Shown here piece by piece: positions 13,955 through 20,388 of a stretch of DNA of 20,425 nucleotides (the first letter of the stretch is position 1; each line of letters opens with the position of its first letter). Position numbers and translations under genes: made by a program. The stretch is from Bacteroidales bacterium UBA6229 (GTDB lineage: Bacteria > Bacteroidota > Bacteroidia > Bacteroidales > F082), in the NCBI GenBank assembly GCA_002440975.1, contig DJWN01000137.1, positions 1-20,425 of the forward strand, in the 5' to 3' direction. The notes under the pieces are model-generated. The model was not told the DNA's origin. It worked only from the letters and a program-made list of their open reading frames with translations, and ran no database searches.

Positions 13955-14758
13955 TCAGGAAGAATAATGCTCGGCAATTTCGTGATCGACCAAAATACGT
14001 CCGCAATACTCACACACAATAATTTTTTTGTGCATCCTGATGTCCAGCTGATGTTGAGGCGGAATCTTGTTGAAACAACCACCGCAGGCATCGCGTTCGA
14101 TCTGCACCACGGCAAGCCCGTTTCTGGCGTTGGTACGAATGCGTTTGTAAGCAACCAACAAGCGGTCTTCGATGAGTTTCTCGTTTTCCTTAGATTTCTC
14201 AATCAGAGCCTTTTCATCCTTCTCGGTTTCTTCGATGATCGAATTAAGCTCTGATTTTTTCACTTCCAGATCAGCACTCCGATCGCTCAATTTCTCTTTG
14301 GCGATTTTCATCAGTTCTTCCATCTCGGCGAGTTTTTCGGTGAACTCGCGAATTCGTTTTTCGGCCAGTTGAATCTCGAGGGTTTGAAACTCAATCTCCT
14401 TCGAAAGCGAATCATATTCGCGGTTGTTACGCACATTTTGTTGCTGTTCTTCGTAACGTTTTATCAGGGTTTCGCTGTCCTTGATAGCCTGTTTTTTCTC
14501 GGTAATGGCACTTGACAAGGATTTCATTTCATTGTCAATATTGTCCACGCGTGTTTCGAGGCCAATAATCTCATCTTCCAAATCCTGCACCTCAAGTGGA
14601 AGCTCACCACGGATGATACGGATTCTGTCGATCTGCGAATCAATCTGTTGCAAGGTATAAAGTGCCACAAGTTTTTGTTCAACACTTACCTCTGCAACTT
14701 CTTCTACCTGAGCCTTTTTGATGGCTTTAGTTTTTTCAGCCTGCTTTTCAACTGCCAT
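13955..14758 (-). CDS. Coiled-coil protein with C-terminal C4 zinc ribbon (zf-RING_7 type)
   Basis: A 267-residue cytoplasmic protein. Residues about 25-205 are a long antiparallel coiled coil rich in Glu, Lys and Leu with heptad spacing (for example LEDEIIGLETRVDNIDNEM). The last 50 residues hold a four-cysteine zinc ribbon: Cys-Gly-Gly-Cys in DACGGCFNKIPP and Cys-Glu-Tyr-Cys in VCEYCGRILV. This is the build of the CT398/zf-RING_7 family. Its function is not settled; nucleic-acid binding is suspected for the ribbon. The first 25 residues are Lys/Ala/Glu-rich and probably flexible. It lies 14 bases behind the NIF3-family gene on the same strand, a pairing I believe is common in bacteria, and shares its promoter. 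Confidence 0.9.
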   Translation of the reverse strand: MAVEKQAEKTKAIKKAQVEEVAEVSVEQKLVALYTLQQIDSQIDRIRIIRGELPLEVQDLEDEIIGLETRVDNIDNEMKSLSSAITEKKQAIKDSETLIKRYEEQQQNVRNNREYDSLSKEIEFQTLEIQLAEKRIREFTEKLAEMEELMKIAKEKLSDRSADLEVKKSELNSIIEETEKDEKALIEKSKENEKLIEDRLLVAYKRIRTNARNGLAVVQIERDACGGCFNKIPPQHQLDIRMHKKIIVCEYCGRILVDHEIAEHYSS

Positions 14759-14772
14759 ATTTTTGATCTTTT

Positions 14773-15873
14773 TTAATTTCGGAAATACCTGACTGCATTT
14801 GTATCTACTTCTGAAATCAGGGCTGCAAAATTAGGAATTTTTTTCTGAATCATCTCAGCCATTAATTCTTTCGTAAATTGTTCAGTTTCAAAATGCCCTG
14901 CATCCACAACCAACAATTTGCCATCGGCTTCAAAAAAATCGTGGTATTTCAGGTCGGCCGTAACAAAAACATCAGCCCCGGCTGCCTTTGCCTTGTGCAA
15001 TAAAAATGCGCCTGATCCGCCACAAATAGCAATTCGTTGCACTTTTTTTCCGGTGAAAGCCGTATGTTTTAAAACAGGAGTACCTAATTTTTGTTGAATA
15101 AATTTCAAAAACTCAACTTCCTCTACCGGAGAATCCAATTCACCGATCAATCCCGATCCAATTGCGTTGTGTTTGTTTTCCAGCGGATAAATGTCGTAGG
15201 CTACTTCTTCGTAGGGATGAGCCTCCAACATATTTTTAATCACTTTATTAAGAAGATAATCAGGCAATATGGTCTCGATCCGGATTTCTTCTTCCTGATG
15301 TAGTTTACCTATTTGACCAACAAACGGATTTGTTTGCTCACCACCTCTGAAAGTTCCTGTTCCGCTGATGTTGAAACTACAACTATCATAAGCTCCGATA
15401 TGTCCTGCCCCGCTTTCGAACATGGCCTTGCGCACCTGATCGGCATGGGCAAGCGGACAGAATACGCTCAGTTTTTTGAGTTTATCATTTGATGCACTGA
15501 GCATGTTGGTATTCTTTATTCCCAAAATTGCTGCAAGTTTACCATTGACTCCCGATTTTACATTATCCAAATTGGTGTGCATGGCTGCGATGGCAATAGT
15601 GTTTTTGATAGCAGCAGTAACTGTTCGCTCAACCAGATTTCCATCACTGATACGTTTCAGGCCTTTGAATATCAATGGGTGATGAGCAATGATGAGTTCG
15701 CATTTTTTTTGAATAGCTTCTTCAATCACCGCTTCCGTAACATCTATGGCCAACAACACCTGATTCACTTCCGTATCAGCACTTCCGATTAAAAGTCCTG
15801 AATTATCATACGACTCCTGAAGTGAGAGATCAGCAACTTCTGTAAATACCAATAATAAATCTTTAATTTTCAT
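14773..15873 (-). CDS. NIF3/DUF34-family dinuclear metal protein with PII-like insert
   Basis: A 366-residue NIF3-like protein, the long form with a middle PII/CutA-like insert (about 130-230, with FCPLAHADQVRKAMFESGAG and EAHPYEEVAYDIYP). Metal ligands of the family are visible: His64-His65 in IIAHHPLIF, His99 and Asp103 in MHTNLDN, and His327 and Glu331 in DAGHFETEQ. These hold two metal ions in the hexameric ring. Some relatives are called GTP cyclohydrolase I type 2, but the physiological reaction is not established. I chose the start MKIKDLLLVF at 15873; the open frame reaches back to an ATG at 15918, whose extra 15 residues do not fit the family start. The zinc-ribbon gene follows 14 bases downstream. 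Confidence 0.92.
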   Translation of the reverse strand: MKIKDLLLVFTEVADLSLQESYDNSGLLIGSADTEVNQVLLAIDVTEAVIEEAIQKKCELIIAHHPLIFKGLKRISDGNLVERTVTAAIKNTIAIAAMHTNLDNVKSGVNGKLAAILGIKNTNMLSASNDKLKKLSVFCPLAHADQVRKAMFESGAGHIGAYDSCSFNISGTGTFRGGEQTNPFVGQIGKLHQEEEIRIETILPDYLLNKVIKNMLEAHPYEEVAYDIYPLENKHNAIGSGLIGELDSPVEEVEFLKFIQQKLGTPVLKHTAFTGKKVQRIAICGGSGAFLLHKAKAAGADVFVTADLKYHDFFEADGKLLVVDAGHFETEQFTKELMAEMIQKKIPNFAALISEVDTNAVRYFRN

Positions 15874-15957
15874 ATTTTTAAAAAATCTGTCAAGTTCAAT
15901 AAAACACTCTTTTCCCAAGTCAATCTCCTCAACCTGAGTTCATCCGATATATTAACT

Positions 15958-15965
15958 CAAAATTA
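15958..15965 (-). promoter_or_regulatory. -7 element upstream of the NIF3-family gene
   Basis: TAATTTTG on minus fits TAnnTTTG exactly. No clear TTTG lies 19-21 bases upstream, so this rests on the -7 box alone. The leader to the ATG at 15873 would be about 80 bases. Confidence 0.4.
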
Positions 15966-15996
15966 AATTCCAATGCAGCCTCATTAAATGTAACAT

Positions 15997-16031
15997 TTTG
16001 CAGGAAATTAGCGTAAAAATACATATTTTTG
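15997..16031 (+). promoter_or_regulatory. Probable promoter of the lpxK-PNP-lpxH operon
   Basis: TTTG at 15997-16000 and a perfect -7 box TATTTTTG at 16024-16031, but with a 23-base spacer, longer than the usual 19-21. The leader to the ATG at 16099 would be about 60 bases. Confidence 0.45.
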
Positions 16032-16098
16032 AACTTATATAAAGGACTATCTGCAAGCAATTTTTTTACATAACCCACACTAAGCGGCCATCGTAAAT

Positions 16099-17154
16099 AT
16101 GCGTATTATTTTACTTCCGTTTCTATGGATTTATCAACTGGTATTGATTCTACGTCATGCCTTGTACGATTGGGGGGTGTTTCGATCAACTAGTTTTAAA
16201 ATTCCAGTCGTTTGCGTTGGAAATCTTTCGATGGGTGGAACAGGCAAAACGCCACATATCGAATATTTGATCAGGCTGTTTGCAAATAAATATAAAACGG
16301 CTGTGCTTAGCAGGGGTTACGGCAGAAGCACTAAAGGATTTTTGCTTGCAAAAGGCGAGATGACCTATCGTGATATTGGTGATGAACCCATGCAATATTT
16401 TAAAAAATTTAAAAATATTACAGTGGCGGTTGATGAGAAAAGAGTCAGAGGTGTGAATACACTTTTAAACTTGCCTAATCCGCCAGAAATAATATTACTT
16501 GATGATGCATTCCAACACCGAGCTATCAAAGCCGGGCTAAATCTATTACTGACTGATTTTCATAACCTCTATCCCAAAGATTTCCTTTTCCCTGCCGGAC
16601 ATTTACGAGATATTACAGCAGCAGCCAAAAGGGCTGATATCATCATAGTCACAAAAACACCTAAGGTTTTTTCACCCTTCACCCGTAGAAGACTTATTGA
16701 GATCATCCAGCCAAAACCACATCAAAACCTTTATTTCTCGTACCTGAGTTATGGCAGGATGATACCCGTTGGCGAAACCATGCAAACTGCAACACCCAGA
16801 AGGATATCTACCATTTTGTTATTTTGCGGAATTGCCAACCCTTATCCCTTGCAGGATTTTCTACAAAATAAATGTACTGAGCTAATCACCGTTGATTTTC
16901 CTGACCATCACATCTACACCCAAAAAGACATGCATCATATTGTAAATGAATACGAAAACATACTTGGCAAAAACAAGATAATCGTAACAACAGAAAAAGA
17001 TGCCATGCGTTTGATCGATTCTCCGTACTTTCGCCTGTTCAAAAATATACCACTGTTCTATATTCCGGTGGAGGTAAAATTCCATGAAGACGAACAGCTA
17101 AGTTTTGATCAACAGCTAAATGAATATGTTAGAACAACTACAGCAGACCGTTAA
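16099..17154 (+). CDS. lpxK: Tetraacyldisaccharide 4'-kinase
   Basis: A 351-residue inner-membrane-associated kinase that uses ATP to phosphorylate the 4' position of the lipid A disaccharide, making lipid IVA. An N-terminal hydrophobic helix (ILLPFLWIYQLVLIL) anchors it. The P-loop GNLSMGGTGKT is at 41-51. Other family marks are SRGYGR at 71-76, GDEP at 94-97 and LLDDAFQHR at about 134-141. It ends with a region specific to the family, with VTTEKDAMRL. Length is normal. It is the first gene of a plus-strand operon; its end overlaps the purine nucleoside phosphorylase gene by 35 bases, which implies coupled translation. With lpxH two genes later it shows that two lipid A steps share an operon. 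Confidence 0.96.
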   Translation: MRIILLPFLWIYQLVLILRHALYDWGVFRSTSFKIPVVCVGNLSMGGTGKTPHIEYLIRLFANKYKTAVLSRGYGRSTKGFLLAKGEMTYRDIGDEPMQYFKKFKNITVAVDEKRVRGVNTLLNLPNPPEIILLDDAFQHRAIKAGLNLLLTDFHNLYPKDFLFPAGHLRDITAAAKRADIIIVTKTPKVFSPFTRRRLIEIIQPKPHQNLYFSYLSYGRMIPVGETMQTATPRRISTILLFCGIANPYPLQDFLQNKCTELITVDFPDHHIYTQKDMHHIVNEYENILGKNKIIVTTEKDAMRLIDSPYFRLFKNIPLFYIPVEVKFHEDEQLSFDQQLNEYVRTTTADR

Positions 17155-17941
17155 TTATATCCGGTCAATCAACGATTTTCAACCAGAAATTGGTATTATC
17201 TTAGGAACCGGACTTGGAGGTTTGGTTGACGAAATGGAGATTGTAGCAGCCATTTCTTACGAAAACATCCCACATTTTCCAGTATCCACCGTACATGGCC
17301 ACCAGGGGCGATTGATTTTTGGAAATCTTAATGGTCGCAGTATTATTGCCATGCAGGGGCGTTTTCATTTTTATGAAGGATACTCTCCGGCCGAACTTAC
17401 GTTTCCGGTCAGGGTGATGAAATTGCTTGGCGTAAAGTTATTAATTGTTTCGAATGCCAGCGGTGGCCTCAATCCCGAATTTTCAGTAGGCGACCTGATG
17501 TTTATCAGAGATCATATCAACTTGATGCCCAATCCTTTGATTGGAAAAAATGATGATCGTTTGGGCACCCGCTTTCCGGATATGAGCGAAGCCTACGACA
17601 AAAAAATCCTGAAGACCGCCCATGAAGTTGCCAAATCACTCAACATCAAAGTGTTTGAAGGTGTTTATGCTGCTGTTTCAGGACCTACCTTCGAAACTCC
17701 TGCTGAATACCATTACATCCGAGTGATAGGTGCTGATGCCGTTGGGATGTCAACGGTTCCGGAGGTGATCGTGGCACGTCATATGAAACTGCCTGTTTTT
17801 GCCGTTTCTGTAATCTCAGATCTTGGTGTGAAAGGAAAAATACATGAGATTTCTCACGAAGAAGTTGTTGATGCAGCCGGAAAAGCCCAACCACTGATGA
17901 CGCAAATCATCAAAGTATTGCTTCAAAAAGATATCATCTAA
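17120..17941 (+). CDS. Purine nucleoside phosphorylase (trimeric PNP-I type)
   Basis: A 273-residue cytoplasmic enzyme that splits purine nucleosides with phosphate to free base and ribose-1-phosphate, for purine salvage. Family motifs run in order: GIILGTGLGGL (25-35), TVHGHQGRLIFG, MQGRFHFYEGY, SNASGGLNP (111-119), GDLMFIRDHIN, AVSGPTFETPAEY (Glu192 matches the catalytic Glu201 of human PNP), and GADAVGMSTVPEVIVARH. The residue matching human Asn243, which reads the purine 6-position, is Asp234 in SVISDLG; this may widen or shift specificity toward 6-aminopurines. The start is ATG 17120, or ATG 17126 two codons later; either overlaps lpxK. It sits between two lipid A genes without an obvious metabolic link, so the grouping probably reflects shared growth-linked expression. 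Confidence 0.93.
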   Translation: MNMLEQLQQTVNYIRSINDFQPEIGIILGTGLGGLVDEMEIVAAISYENIPHFPVSTVHGHQGRLIFGNLNGRSIIAMQGRFHFYEGYSPAELTFPVRVMKLLGVKLLIVSNASGGLNPEFSVGDLMFIRDHINLMPNPLIGKNDDRLGTRFPDMSEAYDKKILKTAHEVAKSLNIKVFEGVYAAVSGPTFETPAEYHYIRVIGADAVGMSTVPEVIVARHMKLPVFAVSVISDLGVKGKIHEISHEEVVDAAGKAQPLMTQIIKVLLQKDII

Positions 17942-17946
17942 ATCAC

Positions 17947-18714
17947 ATGCCACAAAAAGGCAAACATATCTATTTTGCTTCCGATTTTCATTTGGGAGTA
18001 CCCGATCACGAAAGGAGTTTGAAACGGGAGAAGAAGCTGGTTTCCTGGCTCGAAAGCATTCGTTATCAGGCAGCTGAGATTTTTTTGATGGGAGATGTGT
18101 TTGATTTTTGGTTTGAATACAAAACGGTTGTGCCTAAAGGTTATGTGAGGCTTTTGGGTAAGCTGGCCGAAATCACCGACAGCGGAGTTCCGGTGCATAT
18201 TTTCAGAGGAAATCATGACATCTGGGCTTTTGATTACCTGCAAAAAGAAGCAGGAATCAACTTGTATCGTAAGCCACAAATCAGAGATTTCAATGGCAAA
18301 AGCTTTTACCTGACACATGGCGATGGCCTGGGTCCGGGAGATAATGGCTATAAATTTTTGAAAAAGGTTTTTGAAAATCGCTTTAATCAGTGGCTTTTCC
18401 GTTGGCTACATCCCGATCATGGAACGAGAATGGGACTGTATTTCTCGCATAAAAGCAGGATTGCCAACGTAGCCCGCGAAGAAAAAAGCAATTTTAAAAT
18501 CGTTGCCGAAGAAGAAATGCTGTATCACCATTGTCAAAACCTGATTAAATCAGGTGAGCATTACGACTTTTATATTTTTGGTCACCGGCATATTCCGCTG
18601 GATTTTCCACTGAGTGAAAAGGCAAGAATGATTATCCTGGGCGATTGGGTAACGAATTTTACCTATGCCGTTTTTGATGGAGAAAAATTGGAATTGAAAC
18701 GGTTTGAATCCTAA
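17947..18714 (+). CDS. lpxH: UDP-2,3-diacylglucosamine diphosphatase (LpxH-like)
   Basis: A 255-residue calcineurin-like metallophosphoesterase. It should cut UDP-2,3-diacylglucosamine to lipid X and UMP, the fourth step of lipid A synthesis, at the inner face of the inner membrane. Metal ligands fall in the LpxH order: Asp13 and His15 in SDFHLG, Asp50 in GDVFDFW, Asn89 and His90 in GNHD, His124 in LTHGDG, and His213 and His215 in FGHRH. The middle part (about 140-195) carries the lipid-binding helical insertion, with RMGLYFSHKSR. Length is close to LpxH proteins. It starts 5 bases after the PNP stop codon, so it is the last gene of the lpxK operon. Annotation as LpxH rather than LpxG/LpxI relies on these motifs and on the lpxK neighbour. 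Confidence 0.9.
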   Translation: MPQKGKHIYFASDFHLGVPDHERSLKREKKLVSWLESIRYQAAEIFLMGDVFDFWFEYKTVVPKGYVRLLGKLAEITDSGVPVHIFRGNHDIWAFDYLQKEAGINLYRKPQIRDFNGKSFYLTHGDGLGPGDNGYKFLKKVFENRFNQWLFRWLHPDHGTRMGLYFSHKSRIANVAREEKSNFKIVAEEEMLYHHCQNLIKSGEHYDFYIFGHRHIPLDFPLSEKARMIILGDWVTNFTYAVFDGEKLELKRFES

Positions 18715-18721
18715 AAAATGT

Positions 18722-19186
18722 TCAGGGATTTAGATGAATTGCCTTGATTTGTCCATTTTCAATGTCGAATTGCATACTCATCAAAGTATTAACTGCAACA
18801 CTCGTGTATCCGGGTTCCCATTTTTGTAAATCTTCTAATGCCGTGATCAGCTTTTTGTTTAAATCCTCATTTAACCCCCGATCTACTTTAAAATCAAGGG
18901 CTTTTCCTTTGCAATTTACCACAAATTTTAAATAAACTGATCCTTGAATTTTTGATTCAGGTTTTACCTGTTTAGTAAGGCTGGTTGAGAGCTTATGCAA
19001 TCCCCCTTTGAATTCAGGTTTCAGTCTTACTGATGTAAAACTATCATTTTCACAGGGGTTAACCATTTGAACCTTGTTGTCTGTCTTCTCCGATTCAACT
19101 TGTGTAAAACCAAAATTCATCAAAAGAAAAAAGATAAACGTAATGGCAATTGCTTTCATAATGAACGTAATGGCAATTGCTTTCAT
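18722..19186 (-). CDS. Secreted TonB-C-like protein with duplicated start
   Basis: A 154-residue protein (145 if the inner start is used). The C-terminal part resembles the TonB C-terminal domain: PEFKGGLHKL, then GSVYLKFVVNCKGKALDFKV, DLQKWEPG and a closing MSMQFDIENG. It lacks the membrane anchor plus proline linker of a true TonB and instead has a signal peptide, so it is likely an exported domain protein of unknown role. The N-terminus is odd: MKAIAITFI occurs twice in a row because of a 27-base perfect tandem duplication (19139-19165, 19166-19192). The second copy, with its ATG at 19159, gives a normal signal peptide (MKAIAITFIFFLLMNFGFTQ); the outer ATG at 19186 is closer to the promoter. 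It converges with lpxH, 7 bases apart, and no terminator is visible between them. Confidence 0.78.
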   Translation of the reverse strand: MKAIAITFIMKAIAITFIFFLLMNFGFTQVESEKTDNKVQMVNPCENDSFTSVRLKPEFKGGLHKLSTSLTKQVKPESKIQGSVYLKFVVNCKGKALDFKVDRGLNEDLNKKLITALEDLQKWEPGYTSVAVNTLMSMQFDIENGQIKAIHLNP

Positions 19187-19192
19187 AATGAA
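19139..19192. repeat. 27-bp perfect tandem duplication
   Basis: Two adjacent identical 27-base units, 19139-19165 and 19166-19192, span the start codon of the TonB-C-like gene. The unit is nine codons, so it provides two in-frame ATG starts. It is most simply explained by a recent replication slippage. Confidence 0.95.
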
Positions 19193-19201
19193 ATGTTATT
19201 G

Positions 19202-19234
19202 CAAATTTACGAAATGAAATTATCCTAATGCAAT
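19202..19234 (-). promoter_or_regulatory. Promoter of the TonB-C-like gene
   Basis: On minus, a perfect -7 box TAAATTTG (19209-19202) has ATTG (19234-19231), one mismatch from TTTG, 21 bases upstream. Transcription would begin near 19197, about 11 bases before the outer ATG and 38 before the inner one. Confidence 0.55.
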
Positions 19235-19339
19235 ATTTTCAACAATAAAATCGATTGGAAAAGGAATTTTACCTCACCGATTGGGGGATTATTGCCAGGA
19301 AAAATTTGAAAATCATTGAATTTTTGCTTGGCACTTAGC

Positions 19340-19419
19340 ATAATTCCGTCGCTGACGGGACGGCACTTTCATTCATAATCCTTTTTTCTACCCGCATTTG
19401 GTGCCTAACGGCACTGAGC
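19340..19419 (-). repeat. REP-like two-hairpin unit, copy A (reverse)
   Basis: Contains hairpin type 2, CCGTC/GACGG (19346-19350 with 19359-19363), a spacer ending in TTCTACCCGCATTTG, then hairpin type 1, GTGCC-taac-GGCAC (19401-19414), and the end mark GAGC. It matches copy A' at 20307-20388 with few changes. Confidence 0.85.
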
Positions 19420-19464
19420 AGTTAGATCCAAAATGATTTGTTGCATATTTGGCTAAACCAGAAT

Positions 19465-19543
19465 CTGAGCCTATGATCCCGTAGGGATCAAATACGGGTA
19501 GAAAAACATACCAAAAAAGATCATTCCATCCGGTCAGGAACGG
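19465..19543 (+). repeat. REP-like two-hairpin unit, copy B1 (forward)
   Basis: Begins CTGAGCC, then hairpin type 1, TGATCCC-gta-GGGATCA (19474-19490), the arm AATACGGGTAGAAAAA, and a decayed hairpin type 2 (19526-19543, CCATCCggtcaGGAACGG). The first 53 bases (19465-19517) are identical to 19641-19693. The arm is the reverse complement of the TTCTACCCGCATT arm in copies A and A', which sets the relative orientation. Confidence 0.85.
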
Positions 19544-19610
19544 TAAATCATGGATAATTATTATTTTTCAACCCAGATTGGGCAATCAATGGCACAGGGC
19601 GTACTGAGCC
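19526..19610 (-). repeat. Degenerate REP-like unit, copy A'' (reverse)
   Basis: The stretch TTTTTCAACCCAGATTGGG onward aligns with TTTTTCTACCCGCATTTGG of copy A without gaps through GGCAC, at about two thirds identity by eye. The hairpin at 19526-19543 appears to serve both this copy and B1. Its own type 1 hairpin is no longer able to pair, and a short insertion precedes the TGAGC end mark. Confidence 0.55.
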
Positions 19611-19640
19611 AAAATTCTTTGTTGAATAATGCTCTAAGCT

Positions 19641-19719
19641 CTGAGCCTATGATCCCGTAGGGATCAAATACGGGTAGAAAAACATACCAAAAATGAACAA
19701 TCCGTCCCGTAGTGGACGG
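19641..19719 (+). repeat. REP-like two-hairpin unit, copy B2 (forward)
   Basis: Identical to copy B1 over 53 bases, with hairpin type 1 TGATCCC-gta-GGGATCA (19650-19666) and an intact hairpin type 2 CCGTCC-cgtagt-GGACGG (19702-19719). It lies 43 bases beyond the stop codon of the transposase gene. Confidence 0.88.
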
Positions 19720-19762
19720 CATATTTATTGAAGGGTTTTTAATTGATTTGTGAAGGTGTTAA

Positions 19763-20239
19763 TTAATTTTCATCCTTAAAATCAATAGGTTGAAAAACAT
19801 AGCGTTCATCGAAGGGAACCTCAAATTTTTCCAAAAACTCAATGTATTCTTCCAAAAATGTTTTTTTGCGATGATGAATTTTCTGATCTTTAATGTAATC
19901 AATGACGTTATCAACCTGTGACTTGCTGTAAGAAAACCCGCCATATCCCTCCTGCCAGGAAAAACGTCCCGTAACAAATCCCTTTTGGTTAATCCATTTT
20001 GAAGAATCTCCTTTTACTTGCTGCATTAAATCCGACAAGGATTGATTGGGTCTCATTCCAAAAAAAATATGGATGTGGTCTGGCATACCATTGATAGCTA
20101 AAACTTTATGCCCGTAGTTTTGGATAATCCCTGTGAGATAACGATATAATTCTATTTCCCAGCAAGGTCTGATAACACAATGGCGATTTTGAACCGTGAA
20201 GACGGTCTGAATATGAATTTGGGTGTATGTGTTGGCCAT
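19763..20239 (-). CDS. IS200-type Y1 (HUH) transposase, RAYT-like
   Basis: A 158-residue single-strand transposase of the IS200/IS605 TnpA fold (Y1_Tnp). The HUH motif is His55-Ile-His57 in PDHIHIFFG. The helix with the likely catalytic Tyr is VIDYIKDQ (Tyr115), preceded by WQEGYGGFSYSKSQ and followed by KIHHRKKTF, a pattern frequent in Bacteroidota members. No accessory TnpB gene is nearby, and no insertion-type ends of an IS are obvious. Instead the gene lies between two copies of the same REP-like hairpin (19702-19719 and 20313-20331), the arrangement of REP-associated tyrosine transposases (RAYTs), which are kept as single genes and act on surrounding REP hairpins. It appears intact. A -7 box TAGATTTG lies at 20266-20259. 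Confidence 0.9.
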   Translation of the reverse strand: MANTYTQIHIQTVFTVQNRHCVIRPCWEIELYRYLTGIIQNYGHKVLAINGMPDHIHIFFGMRPNQSLSDLMQQVKGDSSKWINQKGFVTGRFSWQEGYGGFSYSKSQVDNVIDYIKDQKIHHRKKTFLEEYIEFLEKFEVPFDERYVFQPIDFKDEN

Positions 20240-20258
20240 AATGATTTGTTTTATCCAT

Positions 20259-20266
20259 CAAATCTA
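20259..20266 (-). promoter_or_regulatory. -7 element of the transposase gene
   Basis: TAGATTTG on minus fits TAnnTTTG exactly; transcription would start near 20254, about 15 bases before the ATG. No clear -33 box is seen. Confidence 0.4.
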
Positions 20267-20306
20267 AAAATAATTTGTGAATCATGTTTTTTGATTTGCG
20301 GTTGGT

Positions 20307-20388
20307 ATAATTCCGTCCCTAAGCGGGACGGCACTTTCATTAATAATCCTGTTTTTCTACCCACATTTGGTGCCTAACGGCACCGAGC
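20307..20388 (-). repeat. REP-like two-hairpin unit, copy A' (reverse)
   Basis: Contains a perfect hairpin type 2, CCGTCCC-taagc-GGGACGG (20313-20331), the TTCTACCCACATTTGG arm, a perfect hairpin type 1, GGTGCC-taac-GGCACC (20369-20384), and the GAGC end mark. It is the best-preserved copy and lies just upstream of the transposase gene. Confidence 0.9.

Larger units (their letters stand above)
19193..19762. other. Intergenic region occupied by hairpin repeats
   Basis: No gene is visible here. From 19193 to about 19339 it is AT-rich with only the promoter of the TonB-C-like gene. From 19340 to 19719 it is filled by the REP-like hairpin units described separately. From 19720 to 19762 it is the short downstream flank of the transposase gene. 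Confidence 0.7.

Noticed and set aside
19465..19693. Two identical 53-base repeats considered as a CRISPR
   Set aside because: Only two copies, 123 bases between them, inverted relatives nearby and a transposase: this is a REP-like array.
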